A stretch of 64,000 nt of DNA from Feifania hominis (GCF_014384765.1 NZ_JACRSP010000003.1:344059-408058), one strand, 5' to 3'. Shown: positions 1 to 6,926, counted from the stretch's first letter. Notes: generated from the sequence alone by a model not told the origin. Program-made: numbers and translations.

Positions 1-816
1 CAGATTGTTATACTTGTCCTGCACATCTTCCAGCTCTTTGCTTACTTCACTAAGCAGACTATGATTTTTGAAGAAATAGTTGTTGTGCCACATCTCCTGA
101 AAAATGTTGTCCGCCTGCGGGTATTTCATCAGTTCCTCCAGTTCTTTTTTGACATCGGCTCTTCCGGCGGCGGCGTACTCGTTGTCGTAGGCGGGGCGTG
201 ACGATTTGAATTCGGCAGTCACTTCGTCGGGCCGAAACGGAGGTGTCTCACCGGCATCGGGAAGATCCTGATCGGGCGGGAGATAATCTTCGATCTCCGG
301 CAGATTCAGCGCGCCGCTCTCCCAGAGGGGCTGATAGGGGCTGTTGAGCTTTGCTCTGTCGGAGGAACCGACCGCGGCGGAGGAGGTCTTCAGTGGCTTT
401 TGGGCGACGACCGGTGTGACCTGTGGCTGCTGCCCTTTGGGATACAGACGCTTTTGCGCGGGCTCGGCGCTCTGCTCGCCCATGCCAAGGGGAGCGGGCT
501 TCTGCCCGGCTGGCAGAACGGCTTTTTTCGGCCGGCTGCCCTGAGAGGACAGTTGGGGCAGCTGTTTTGTCTCGGTCGGCTCCGTATAACGCCACTCCTG
601 GACCGGGGGCGGGGCAGTGACTGACGGCGTGACGCCGGCTTGCCCGGCGCTGCGCTGCGCGCTCTGCCCCTCGTCGAGCTCGTGCAGCATACTGCCGAGC
701 TGCCGGGCCGTATCCGGCGGCAGCTTTGACAAGTAGGCCTCGCGCTCCAGATTGCGCTCCGGCATATTCCGGCCGCTGTAGGGAGTGGGAAAATTCTGCT
801 GTTTTGAAAAAGACAT
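1..816 (-). CDS. Unknown protein, truncated by the window edge
   Basis: An open frame of 272 codons runs from an ATG at 816 to the first base of the window with no stop, so the C-terminus is missing. An AGAGGTG ribosome site lies about 7 nt upstream. The first 170 or so residues are rich in Pro, Gln, Ser and Ala and look disordered. The part nearest the edge is charged and helical, with several Glu-Leu/Lys-Glu pairs. I see no signal peptide, membrane segment or known motif. It is isolated from the housekeeping genes by the AT-rich stretch 817-940 and sits beside small phage- or plasmid-type regulators, so it may belong to an accessory element. Function unknown. Confidence 0.6.
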   Translation of the reverse strand, partial: MSFSKQQNFPTPYSGRNMPERNLEREAYLSKLPPDTARQLGSMLHELDEGQSAQRSAGQAGVTPSVTAPPPVQEWRYTEPTETKQLPQLSSQGSRPKKAVLPAGQKPAPLGMGEQSAEPAQKRLYPKGQQPQVTPVVAQKPLKTSSAAVGSSDRAKLNSPYQPLWESGALNLPEIEDYLPPDQDLPDAGETPPFRPDEVTAEFKSSRPAYDNEYAAAGRADVKKELEELMKYPQADNIFQEMWHNNYFFKNHSLLSEVSKELEDVQDKYNNL

Positions 817-932
817 ATTGACACCTCTGTAATAATAATTATTATAACCAAATTATTACAGATTAGAACTTTTTTGTCTATGCACAGACTTCACAAAAAT
901 TCTACCTAAAGTTCGTTAAATTCATATCCGCG

Positions 933-970
933 CAAAATAAAGCATCCCCCGCGATCGTTCGCAGGGGATG
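933..970 (-). terminator. Intrinsic terminator after the small HTH gene
   Basis: CATCCCC at 943-949 pairs with GGGGATG at 964-970, with further GCGA/TCGC pairing inside. On the minus strand the stem is followed by CTTTATTTTG. It closes the regulator gene ending at 985. Confidence 0.6.
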
Positions 971-984
971 TTTGGCTTTTATGG

Positions 985-1185
985 TTAGTCTGCTTTGTAT
1001 TCCGCAATATCCTCCAGTTTGCATGACAGAGCCGCGCATAATTTACTCAGGGTTTTTGTCTCTATGTTTTCGTTGGCTCGAAGCCGTCGAATTGTCTTGC
1101 TGTCAATGCCACAGCGCTCTCTGAGCTGGTAAGTTGTGATTTCGCGCCTGGCCATGGTTTCCCACAGCTTGTCAAATATGACCAC
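985..1185 (-). CDS. Small XRE-family helix-turn-helix regulator
   Basis: The 66-residue protein is almost entirely one Cro/CI-type helix-turn-helix. Residues about 18-45 (TYQLRERCGIDSKTIRRLRA) give the helix-turn-recognition helix, and a LSKLCAALSCKLEDI segment follows, as in short YozG-like transcription factors. There is no effector domain. It follows the larger XRE gene (start 1536) by about 27 nt on the same strand, so the two are probably co-transcribed and may form a regulatory pair. The targets are unknown. Confidence 0.75.
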   Translation of the reverse strand: MVIFDKLWETMARREITTYQLRERCGIDSKTIRRLRANENIETKTLSKLCAALSCKLEDIAEYKAD

Positions 1186-1212
1186 GAAACCACCTCCAAA
1201 ATGGAAAAAGGT

Positions 1213-1536
1213 TTATTTCAACGAATGGATAACACTCTCAAATATCTTCAAAGCCTGGTTCCGACGCGTGGCGTCAAGCGCATTGAGTTTTCTGATGATA
1301 TCGTTGCTCTTTGTCTTGTAACCGACCGTAAGACTATCCTGAAGAACGTCGTCGGCAGAGGCCTCCAACGTGTTGAGAATCAGAATAAACGTCTCGAGCT
1401 TTGGGATTTTGTCACCGCGCTCAATATCAGCGAGATAACGTGTACTGATACCAATTTTCTCCGAACACTCATTCAGATTCCACCCTTGTTTAGAGCGATA
1501 AGATTTCAGTTTTTTGCCAAAGCTCTTGGTATCCAT
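1213..1536 (-). CDS. XRE-family transcriptional regulator
   Basis: The protein has 107 residues. Its N-terminal half is a canonical Cro/CI helix-turn-helix (FGKKLKSYRSKQGWNLNECS, then GISTRYLADIERGDKIP). The C-terminal 40 residues resemble the short helical tail of SinR-like or phage-type repressors. An AGGAGGTGATGGCC ribosome site precedes the ATG. The gene is divergent from the AbrB-like gene at 1685, and the shared intergenic region carries repeated TAATAG-core sites (1567-1636) that are good candidates for its operator. It is probably an autoregulating repressor controlling both directions. Confidence 0.8.
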   Translation of the reverse strand: MDTKSFGKKLKSYRSKQGWNLNECSEKIGISTRYLADIERGDKIPKLETFILILNTLEASADDVLQDSLTVGYKTKSNDIIRKLNALDATRRNQALKIFESVIHSLK

Positions 1537-1566
1537 ACGGCCATCACCTCCTATTTGGGGATTTAT

Positions 1567-1636
1567 CTACTAATAGCATAATGTCCCGCCAAACCATAAA
1601 GTATGATCTATTAATAGAAATAACCCTTAATAGTAG
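1567..1636. promoter_or_regulatory. Repeated TAATAG operator-like sites between divergent regulators
   Basis: CTACTAATAG (1567-1576), the perfect palindrome CTATTAATAG (1608-1617) and TTAATAGTAG (1627-1636) share a TAATAG core in an AT-rich intergenic region between divergent regulator genes. The last copy abuts a plausible plus-strand promoter, TTGATT (1637) - 17 nt - TACTAT (1660-1665). Binding by the XRE protein encoded at 1213-1536 is inference. Confidence 0.45.
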
Positions 1637-1684
1637 TTGATTCAGTTAGAACTCTATGGTACTATATCAGAGGGAGTGAAAGAT

Positions 1685-1939
1685 ATGGTCAAGTCAACAG
1701 GGATAACGCGAAAGATTGATGAATTGGGGCGGATGGTTCTTCCCAAGGAAATCCGGGATTTTATGGGCATTTGTGACAGAGATGCCCTTGAATTTATGCT
1801 GGATGAGAAACGGAACCTGGTTGTAATCCGAAAGGCGACCAGAATGTGCCTGAGGTGCAGAGCGACCGGTGATCTGAAGACAATCAGACAGGGATACTAT
1901 CTCCGCGGCAGATGCCTGGAAGAATTGAGGCAGGCCTGA
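1685..1939 (+). CDS. AbrB/SpoVT-type transition-state regulator
   Basis: The 84-residue protein begins MVKSTGITRKIDELGRMVLP, the signature of the AbrB swapped-hairpin DNA-binding domain, followed by KEIRDFMGI and a DALEFMLDE strand. The C-terminal third replaces the usual AbrB tail with a short Cys-containing stretch (CLRCRATGD) and a basic end. I placed the start at 1685, where GAGGGAG precedes the ATG by 6 nt; an in-frame upstream extension lacks a ribosome site. AbrB-like proteins repress post-exponential genes by binding flexible AT-rich DNA. It sits alone between the accessory regulators and the yab cluster. Confidence 0.8.
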   Translation: MVKSTGITRKIDELGRMVLPKEIRDFMGICDRDALEFMLDEKRNLVVIRKATRMCLRCRATGDLKTIRQGYYLRGRCLEELRQA

Positions 1940-2007
1940 TCCAATGCTTGCGCGGCTGCGGCGCGCGTGTTACAATAGCGGTACCAAATGATAGGGGAGA
2001 GCACGCC

Positions 2008-2250
2008 ATGCGGCTTGACAAATTTTTAAAGGTGTCGCGCATCATCAAGCGCCGCACTGTGGCAAACGAGGCCTGCGACGCGGGGCGCGTCGCGGTGAAC
2101 GGCCGGCCCGCGCGCGCGTCGTACGACGTCAAGGCGGGCGACGTCATTGCCATCACATTCGGCGAGAAGACGCTCAAAGCCGAGGTGCTCGACGTGCGCG
2201 AGCATGTGGCGAAGGACGCGTCGGACAGCCTGTACCGCATCATCGACTGA
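2008..2250 (+). CDS. rqcP: RqcP-like S4-domain RNA-binding protein (YabO)
   Basis: The 80 residues consist of an S4 RNA-binding fold: MRLDKFLKVSRIIKRRTVAN, then a Cys-Asp-Ala-Gly-Arg-Val turn and a VKAGDVI strand. In Firmicutes this protein (YabO/RqcP) binds 23S rRNA helix 69 and the P-site tRNA on stalled 50S subunits, and works with RqcH during Ala-tailing. The start at 2008 follows GGGGAGAGCACGCC. Gene order rqcP-yabP-yabQ-divIC-yabR matches Bacillus subtilis. A strong terminator separates it from yabP, so the downstream genes probably have their own promoter. Confidence 0.88.
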   Translation: MRLDKFLKVSRIIKRRTVANEACDAGRVAVNGRPARASYDVKAGDVIAITFGEKTLKAEVLDVREHVAKDASDSLYRIID

Positions 2251-2279
2251 AAGCCGGGGCCCTGTGGCCCCGGCTTTTT
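2251..2279 (+). terminator. Intrinsic terminator after rqcP
   Basis: GCCGGGGCC (2253-2261), a CTGT loop and GGCCCCGGC (2266-2274) are followed by TTTTT. It isolates rqcP from the sporulation genes downstream. Confidence 0.9.
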
Positions 2280-2287
2280 GCTTTTGG

Positions 2288-2316
2288 ACATATCCCGCCG
2301 CCGCCTCTCATAAAAT
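2288..2316 (+). promoter_or_regulatory. Candidate sigma-E promoter for yabP-yabQ
   Basis: ACATATC (2288-2294), a 14-nt spacer and CATAAAAT (2309-2316) resemble the sigma-E consensus (KMATATT, 14 nt, CATACAnT). It lies just past the rqcP terminator and about 50 nt upstream of yabP. The B. subtilis yabP and yabQ genes belong to the mother-cell sporulation programme, which fits. Confidence 0.5.
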
Positions 2317-2366
2317 GGACTATGGCGGCCCAGGCGCCGCCCGAGTGACAACAAGGAGGAGCGGCT

Positions 2367-2645
2367 ATGGCGGAGGAAAAACGAATTCCCAAGAAACACA
2401 ACATCATTCTGGAAAACAGAAAGTCCATGAGCATTTCGGGCATTGAGGATGTGGACAGCTTCGACGAGGAGACGGTGGTGCTCTACACCGACGACGGCAC
2501 GCTTGTCATCCGCGGCAGCGAGCTGCACATCAACCGCCTCAACGTCGAGAGCGGCGACCTCTCGGTGGAGGGGCGCATCGACAGCCTGAGCTACGAGGAC
2601 GGCGAGAGCAAAAAGGGCGGCTTCTTTGCCCGGCTGATGCGCTGA
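2367..2645 (+). CDS. yabP: Sporulation protein YabP
   Basis: The 92-residue protein matches the YabP/YqfC family. It starts with a basic segment ending HNIILENRKSMSISGIEDVDSFD and continues through short beta strands (TVVLYTDDGTLVIRGSELHI, LSVEGRIDSLSY). The family is made in the mother cell and is needed for normal spore coat/cortex formation in B. subtilis. An AAGGAGGAG site precedes the ATG. It is directly followed by yabQ (7 nt gap), as in other endospore formers. A likely sigma-E promoter lies at 2288-2316. Confidence 0.92.
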   Translation: MAEEKRIPKKHNIILENRKSMSISGIEDVDSFDEETVVLYTDDGTLVIRGSELHINRLNVESGDLSVEGRIDSLSYEDGESKKGGFFARLMR

Positions 2646-2652
2646 GGGCCCC

Positions 2653-3144
2653 GTGAGCGTCACGATTGCGGAGCAGACCTCCGCGTTTCTGTGGTCGCTT
2701 GCGATGGGGGCGGGAATTGCGCTGTTCTACGATGCCTTTCGCATCTTCCGTCTGGCCGTCAAATGCAGCACCTTTTTCATCTTTTTGCAGGACCTCGTGT
2801 TCTGGTGCGCGTCGGCGGCGGGGAGCTTTGTGTTTTTGTTCTTCGTCAACGCCGGTCAGCCGCGCTGGTTCCTCTTCGCCGGGGGAATTCTCGGGGCCAT
2901 TCTGTACTCGCAGACCGCCGGCGCTCTTCTCATGGGGAGCGCGCGGGCCATCATCGCCTTTTTGCGGCGCGTGTTCGGGGCGGTGGGGCGCTTTTTCGCC
3001 CGGCCGCTGCACGCGCTCGCGCAGCGGCGGCAGCTGCGCGCCGCAGCGCGGGCGCGCCGGCGTAAAAAAAGTTATAAAACTTTTGTAAAACACTTTTCAA
3101 ACGCGCAAAAAGCAGGTATTATGAAAGATAAGCGGGAGGATTAG
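2653..3144 (+). CDS. yabQ: Spore cortex biosynthesis protein YabQ
   Basis: This 163-residue integral membrane protein starts at GTG. It has an amphipathic start (SVTIAEQTSAFLWSLAMGAG), a conserved FYDAFRIFRLA turn, and about three to four hydrophobic helices to residue 115. A very basic Arg/Ala-rich cytoplasmic tail follows. YabQ localises to the forespore outer membrane and is needed for cortex peptidoglycan in B. subtilis. It is placed immediately after yabP and before divIC, the conserved order. Base composition is like the neighbours. Confidence 0.88.
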   Translation: MSVTIAEQTSAFLWSLAMGAGIALFYDAFRIFRLAVKCSTFFIFLQDLVFWCASAAGSFVFLFFVNAGQPRWFLFAGGILGAILYSQTAGALLMGSARAIIAFLRRVFGAVGRFFARPLHALAQRRQLRAAARARRRKKSYKTFVKHFSNAQKAGIMKDKRED

Positions 3145-3183
3145 CCCGCTGTGTTGTCGACGTTTGAAAAAAGGAGGTCCGAT

Positions 3184-3465
3184 ATGAAGCGCAGATACCG
3201 AAGCATATTACTCAGAGTGGCGCTGCTCAGCTTCGTTCTGTACTCGGCAGTCAAGATCATCGGGCTTCAGATTGAGATATACCAGAAACGCGAGACCGTG
3301 CGCGAAATAGAGCAGCAGATCGAACAGCAGCAGCTGCGCAATGCCGCCCTGCAGGACATGCTCGACGAGGGGATGAGCGAGGAGATGGTCAAAAAGATCG
3401 CCCGCGAAAAACTCGGTCTTCTCGGCGCTGACGAACGGATTTTCATCAACGTGACCGGCGACTAG
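3184..3465 (+). CDS. divIC: FtsB/DivIC-family septum protein
   Basis: The 93-residue protein has a basic N-terminus, one transmembrane helix (about residues 10-27) and then a coiled coil (IYQKRETVREIEQQIEQQQL). A short C-terminal domain (KIAREKLGLLGADERIF) is typical of FtsB/DivIC. The family binds FtsL and DivIB in the divisome and helps activate septal peptidoglycan synthesis. I chose the ATG at 3184 because AAGGAGGTCCGAT lies directly upstream; an earlier in-frame start lacks such a site. It sits between yabQ and the S1-domain gene, as in B. subtilis. Confidence 0.9.
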   Translation: MKRRYRSILLRVALLSFVLYSAVKIIGLQIEIYQKRETVREIEQQIEQQQLRNAALQDMLDEGMSEEMVKKIAREKLGLLGADERIFINVTGD

Positions 3466-3516
3466 CCGCCTGATGAAATGAGATACGCAGACTAATAAGG
3501 GAGGACACAGCGTTTT

Positions 3517-3972
3517 ATGCAATTTGAAGTTGGGGCGGTGCTGGAGGGCAAGGTCACCAGTATCACGAAGTTCGGCGCCTTTGTCGCGCTGCCGGAGGGC
3601 AAGACCGGCATGGTGCACATCTCGGAGGTGGCGCCCACCTTTGTACGGGAAATTCGCGACCATCTCAAAGAGGGCGACGAGGTGCGCGTCAAGGTGATCA
3701 ACATCGACGCCCAGGGCCGCATCAACCTGTCGATCAAGCAGCTCGCGCCGCCGCCCGCACCCGCGCCGCGCCAGCGGCAGACGGCGAGACCCGCCGCCTC
3801 TTCCCCACGCCCCGACCGCTTTGAGTGGTCGCCGCGGCGCACCGAGGGGCTCACCTTTGAGGACATGATGAGCCGCTTCAAGCAGGACAGCGACGAGAAG
3901 ATCTCGACGCTCAAGAAAAACGCCGACGGCAAGCGCGGCGGCGGAAGCTACCGCAAGTCGGGCAGATATTGA
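3517..3972 (+). CDS. yabR: S1 RNA-binding domain protein (YabR-like)
   Basis: The protein has 151 residues. Residues 1-73 form one S1 domain (FEVGAVLEGKVTSITKFGAF, KTGMVHISEVA, LKEGDEVRVKVINIDAQGRI), homologous to the polynucleotide phosphorylase S1 repeat. The rest is a Pro/Arg/Ala-rich linker and a charged tail ending in GGGSYRKSGRY. These general-stress-type proteins (YabR, YugI, CvfD) associate with ribosomes and affect translation of specific mRNAs. It is the last gene of the cluster and is followed by an intrinsic terminator. Confidence 0.85.
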   Translation: MQFEVGAVLEGKVTSITKFGAFVALPEGKTGMVHISEVAPTFVREIRDHLKEGDEVRVKVINIDAQGRINLSIKQLAPPPAPAPRQRQTARPAASSPRPDRFEWSPRRTEGLTFEDMMSRFKQDSDEKISTLKKNADGKRGGGSYRKSGRY

Positions 3973-3977
3973 GAGTG

Positions 3978-4008
3978 AAAAGGCGTTTTGGCAACGCCTT
4001 TTCTTTTG
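3978..4008 (+). terminator. Intrinsic terminator after yabR
   Basis: AAAAGGCGTT (3978-3987) pairs with AACGCCTTTT (3993-4002) across a 5-nt loop, followed by CTTTTG. The flanking A and T runs allow use in both directions. Confidence 0.85.
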
Positions 4009-4038
4009 TCTGCGCGGGTCAAACTCTGCCCGCCGGGC

Positions 4039-4112
4039 AAAAAAAGGCGGCCGGCAAAAGCTGCCGGCCGTGAAAAAGGAATGAATGGGTAAATAAGGGG
4101 AGTAAACAACGC
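4039..4112 (-). ncRNA. Candidate small RNA of about 74 nt
   Basis: On the minus strand a near-consensus sigma-A promoter (TTGACA, 17 nt, TATCCT) occupies 4147-4119. About 42 nt past the expected start (near 4112) comes a perfect 9-bp hairpin, CGGCCGGCA with loop GCTTT and TGCCGGCCG (4070-4048), then CC and seven T (4045-4039). No ATG or ribosome site lies between, and downstream is only the convergent yabR terminator. The unpaired 5' part is U/C-rich, with ACUCCCCUU, UUUACCC and UUCCUUUUU blocks. Such C-rich patches are typical of Firmicute regulatory RNAs that pair with Shine-Dalgarno sequences. An hfq gene is present in the window. Confidence 0.65.
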
Positions 4113-4118
4113 ACTGTT

Positions 4119-4147
4119 AGGATAGCATATTTACCAAATATTGTCAA
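4119..4147 (-). promoter_or_regulatory. Sigma-A promoter of the candidate small RNA
   Basis: Read on the minus strand: TTGACA (4147-4142), a 17-nt spacer and TATCCT (4124-4119). It is one of the strongest promoter matches in the window, and it points away from the amidohydrolase gene. Confidence 0.75.
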
Positions 4148-4178
4148 CCCATATTTTGGAAATTTTGAGGTAAACGGC

Positions 4179-5324
4179 ATGTTACTGACCAACGCGAAAC
4201 TCTTCACCGGCGAGAGCTGGATTGCAGATGGCTTTGTCGAGACCGAGGGGGAAAAGATCGCCCGCGTCGGCCCGATGGAGGAGCTCGCCGCCGGGCAGGC
4301 CGGCGCGCTCGACGTGGGCGGACGGATTGTCTGCCCGGGCTTTGTGGAGGCGCACTGCCATCTCGGCCTCTGGGAGGACGGCACCCCCGAGCGCTTTTTT
4401 GACGGAAACGAGGACAAGTCCGGCGCGGTGCTCGCCGAGCTGCGCGCGCTCGACGCGCTCAACCCGCGCGAGCCGTCGTTTGCCGCGGCGCGCGCCGCGG
4501 GCGTCACCACCGTTGTGACCGGCCCCGGCAGCGCGAACCCCATCGGCGGGCAGCTGATCGCCGTGGAGACGGCGGGCGTGTGCGTCGACGACATGGTGGT
4601 GCGCGAGCCCTGCGCGCTGAAGATGGCGCTCGGGGAGAACCCGCGCGGGGGAAAAGAGACACAGCCGACCGTGCGCATGACGACGGCGGCTCTCATCCGC
4701 GGGGCGTTCTGCCGGGCGCGCGAGTACGGCGAGCGCCGCGCCGCGGGCCGGGCCGACTACAGCCTGCGCGACGAGACGCTGCTGCGCGCGCTGTGCGGGG
4801 AGCTGCCTGTGCACATCCACGCGCACCGCGCCGACGACATCTTCACGGCGCTGCGCCTGGCGCGGGAGTTTGGGCTCGACTGCGTGCTCATCCACTGCAC
4901 CGAGGGCCACCTGATCGCCCGTGAGCTCGCCGAGGCGGGAGCGCGGGCCGTGGTGGGCCCGGGGCTCACCTTTGCCTCGAAGCCGGAGCTGCGAAATCTC
5001 AGCTTCGAGACTCCGGGCGCGCTCGAGCGCGCGGGAGTGCTCACGGCCATCACGACCGACCACCCCGAGACGCCGGTCTGGGCGCTGCCGGTCTGCGCGG
5101 CGCTCGCCGTGCGCGCGGGCATGGACCACGACGCGGCGCTTCGCGCTATCACGTCAAACGCCGCGAAGATCTGCGGCATCGACGGGCGCAAGGGCTCGCT
5201 GCGCCCCGGCACGGACGCCGACTTTTGCATCTTTTCGCGCGATCCGCTTGACATTCAGGCCCGGCCCGACGCGGTCTACATCCGCGGCGAGAGGGTCTTT
5301 ACAACCGAGGAGGCTTCCAGATGA
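4179..5324 (+). CDS. Metal-dependent amidohydrolase (imidazolonepropionase-like)
   Basis: The 381-residue TIM-barrel hydrolase has its metal ligands visible: HCHLG after GFVEA (about residue 60), HIHAH (about 212), IHCTEGH (about 239) and a TTDHPETP aspartate (about 293). The C-terminal GSLRPGTDADFCIF strand returns to the small beta domain. The layout fits the cytosolic imidazolonepropionase/prolidase-like branch of the amidohydrolase superfamily. The substrate cannot be read from sequence. The stop overlaps the start of the fumarase alpha gene by 4 nt, so the two are translated together, but I know no pathway that joins them. Confidence 0.8.
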   Translation: MLLTNAKLFTGESWIADGFVETEGEKIARVGPMEELAAGQAGALDVGGRIVCPGFVEAHCHLGLWEDGTPERFFDGNEDKSGAVLAELRALDALNPREPSFAAARAAGVTTVVTGPGSANPIGGQLIAVETAGVCVDDMVVREPCALKMALGENPRGGKETQPTVRMTTAALIRGAFCRAREYGERRAAGRADYSLRDETLLRALCGELPVHIHAHRADDIFTALRLAREFGLDCVLIHCTEGHLIARELAEAGARAVVGPGLTFASKPELRNLSFETPGALERAGVLTAITTDHPETPVWALPVCAALAVRAGMDHDAALRAITSNAAKICGIDGRKGSLRPGTDADFCIFSRDPLDIQARPDAVYIRGERVFTTEEASR

Positions 5325-6166
5325 GAGAAGTAGACGTATCCACCATCACAAGGGCCGTGGAGATGATGTGCATCGAGGCGAACATGGTGCTCACCGACGA
5401 CATCGTCGGGCGCATCAAAAGCTCGATCGACGAGGAGCGCTCGCCGCTCGCGCGCAGCATTCTCGAGGCCTACCTTGAAAATATGCAGGCCGCGAAAGAC
5501 ATGAAGATTCCCGTCTGCCAGGACACGGGCATGGCGGTCATCTTTCTCGAGCTCGGCCAGGAGGTCCACCTCGTGGGCGGCAGCCTGCGCGAGGCGGTCG
5601 ACCGGGGCGTCTCGAACGGGTATACAAACGGCTATCTGCGCTGCTCGGTGGTGGGCGACCCGCTCCGGGAGAGGGTCAACACCGGCGACAACACGCCGGC
5701 GATTCTGCACACCGAGATCGTGCCGGGCGACAGAGTCAAAATCACGGTGGCGCCCAAGGGCTTCGGCAGCGAGAACATGAGCGCGCTGCGCATGATGACG
5801 CCCTCCGCCACCCGGGAGGACGTGGTGAACTTCGTCGTCGAGGCGGTGGAGCGCGCGGGCAGCAATCCCTGCCCGCCGGTAGTGGTCGGCGTCGGCATCG
5901 GCGGCGACTTCGAGCTGTCGGCGCTGCTGGCAAAGCGCGCGATCACCGAGCCCATCGACCGGCCGAACCCCGACCCCTACTACGCCGACATGGAGCGCGA
6001 GATCCTCGAGAGGCTCAACCGCACCGGCATCGGGCCGCAGGGCTTCGGCGGCGTCACGACGGCGCTCGGCGTCAACATCAGAACCTACGCCACCCACATT
6101 GCGGGGCTGCCGGTCGCGGTCAACATCGGCTGCCACGTCACACGCCACCGCAGCATGGAGCTGTAG
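5321..6166 (+). CDS. Class I fumarate hydratase (or tartrate dehydratase) alpha subunit, lone
   Basis: The 281-residue protein matches the alpha (N-terminal) half of iron-sulfur fumarases such as FumA and TtdA. The three cysteines expected to bind the [4Fe-4S] cluster are in CQDTGMAV (about residue 66), SNPCPPVVVGVGIGG (about 186) and NIGCHVTRH (about 273). The family adds or removes water between fumarate and malate, or acts on tartrate. In two-gene versions the beta subunit normally follows directly. Here a perfect terminator follows and no beta gene occurs in the window. ATGA overlap with the upstream amidohydrolase gene. Confidence 0.88.
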   Translation: MREVDVSTITRAVEMMCIEANMVLTDDIVGRIKSSIDEERSPLARSILEAYLENMQAAKDMKIPVCQDTGMAVIFLELGQEVHLVGGSLREAVDRGVSNGYTNGYLRCSVVGDPLRERVNTGDNTPAILHTEIVPGDRVKITVAPKGFGSENMSALRMMTPSATREDVVNFVVEAVERAGSNPCPPVVVGVGIGGDFELSALLAKRAITEPIDRPNPDPYYADMEREILERLNRTGIGPQGFGGVTTALGVNIRTYATHIAGLPVAVNIGCHVTRHRSMEL

Positions 6167-6170
6167 AGAC

Positions 6171-6200
6171 GGCGCCCGCCACACGGCGGGCGCCTTTTTG
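6171..6200 (+). terminator. Intrinsic terminator after the fumarase gene
   Basis: GGCGCCCGCC (6171-6180), loop ACAC, GGCGGGCGCC (6185-6194), then TTTTTG. The 10-bp stem is perfect. Confidence 0.92.
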
Positions 6201-6249
6201 TACGCCGTTTGTCGAAACTGTGAACTTGTTGTAAAAATCGCACAAGGAA

Positions 6250-6278
6250 TAGACAAGTGAAAGGCGATTTGTTATAAT
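6250..6278 (+). promoter_or_regulatory. Sigma-A promoter of hpf
   Basis: TAGACA (6250-6255), 17 nt, TATAAT (6273-6278). A leader of about 78 nt follows to the hpf start codon. Confidence 0.75.
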
Positions 6279-6362
6279 AAAATCACAAACCGAAGAGGGC
6301 AATGCGGAAAAAAGTCTCATCGCCTCGGCGGTGAGCTTTCAATAAATGAAGGGAGTGTTTCT

Positions 6363-6887
6363 ATGAACATTACCATCAACACAAAAAAATTCACGGTAAC
6401 GGACGCACTCAAGACGAGAATCGAAAAAAAGCTCGTAAAGCTCGACCGGTATTTCCAGGCGGACACGGATGCGGCGGTCAAGCTCTCGACCGAGAGGGAT
6501 CTGGAGAGAATTGAGATCACCGTCTTCTACCACGGGATGATCTTCCGTGCGCAGGAGGCGACGGGCGACATGTTCCAGTCTCTCGACGGCGCGGTGGACT
6601 CCCTCGAGCGCCAGCTTCGCAAGAACAAGACCCGCCTCGAAAAGCGCCTCAAGGAGGGCGCGTTTGTCGAGGCCTACACCGACACCGTCGCGGAGGAGCC
6701 CATTGAGCTCATCCGCGTCAAGGAGTTCGCGGTCAAGCCCATGGACGTGGAGGACGCCATTTTGCAGATGAACCTGCTCGGCCACCAGTTCTATGTGTTC
6801 CGCGATCTGAAAAGCGAGAAGATCCGCGTGGTCTACCGCCGAAACGACGGTGGCTACGGCCTGATCGCGCCCATTGAAGACCGCTGA
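6363..6887 (+). CDS. hpf: Ribosome hibernation promoting factor, long form
   Basis: The 174-residue protein has the two-domain long HPF layout. Residues 1-100 are the S30AE/YfiA fold (MNITINTKKFTVTDALKTRI, LDRYF, VKLSTERD, IEITVFYHGMIFRAQE). A linker leads to the C-terminal dimerisation domain (KPMDVEDAILQMNLLGHQFYVFRD, VVYRRNDGGYGLIAP). Long HPF dimerises 70S ribosomes into 100S particles in stationary phase or stress. It is monocistronic: its own promoter lies at 6250-6278 and a strong terminator follows within 10 nt. Confidence 0.95.
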   Translation: MNITINTKKFTVTDALKTRIEKKLVKLDRYFQADTDAAVKLSTERDLERIEITVFYHGMIFRAQEATGDMFQSLDGAVDSLERQLRKNKTRLEKRLKEGAFVEAYTDTVAEEPIELIRVKEFAVKPMDVEDAILQMNLLGHQFYVFRDLKSEKIRVVYRRNDGGYGLIAPIEDR

Positions 6888-6895
6888 GGACAGCA

Positions 6896-6926
6896 GGGGG
6901 GAGACCGCGTCTCCCCCCTTTTCTTT
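6896..6926 (+). terminator. Intrinsic terminator after hpf
   Basis: GGGGGGAGAC (6896-6905), loop CGC, GTCTCCCCCC (6909-6918), followed by TTTTCTTTG. Confidence 0.9.

Noticed and set aside
248..851. Two overlapping minus-strand frames at the left edge as separate genes
   Set aside because: They are in other frames of the larger frame 816-1, which has the ribosome site and stays open to the window end.
4019..4696. 225-aa minus-strand frame downstream of the small RNA promoter
   Set aside because: Most of it is antisense to the amidohydrolase gene, and it runs through the small RNA promoter and terminator; it is a reading-frame shadow of GC-rich DNA.
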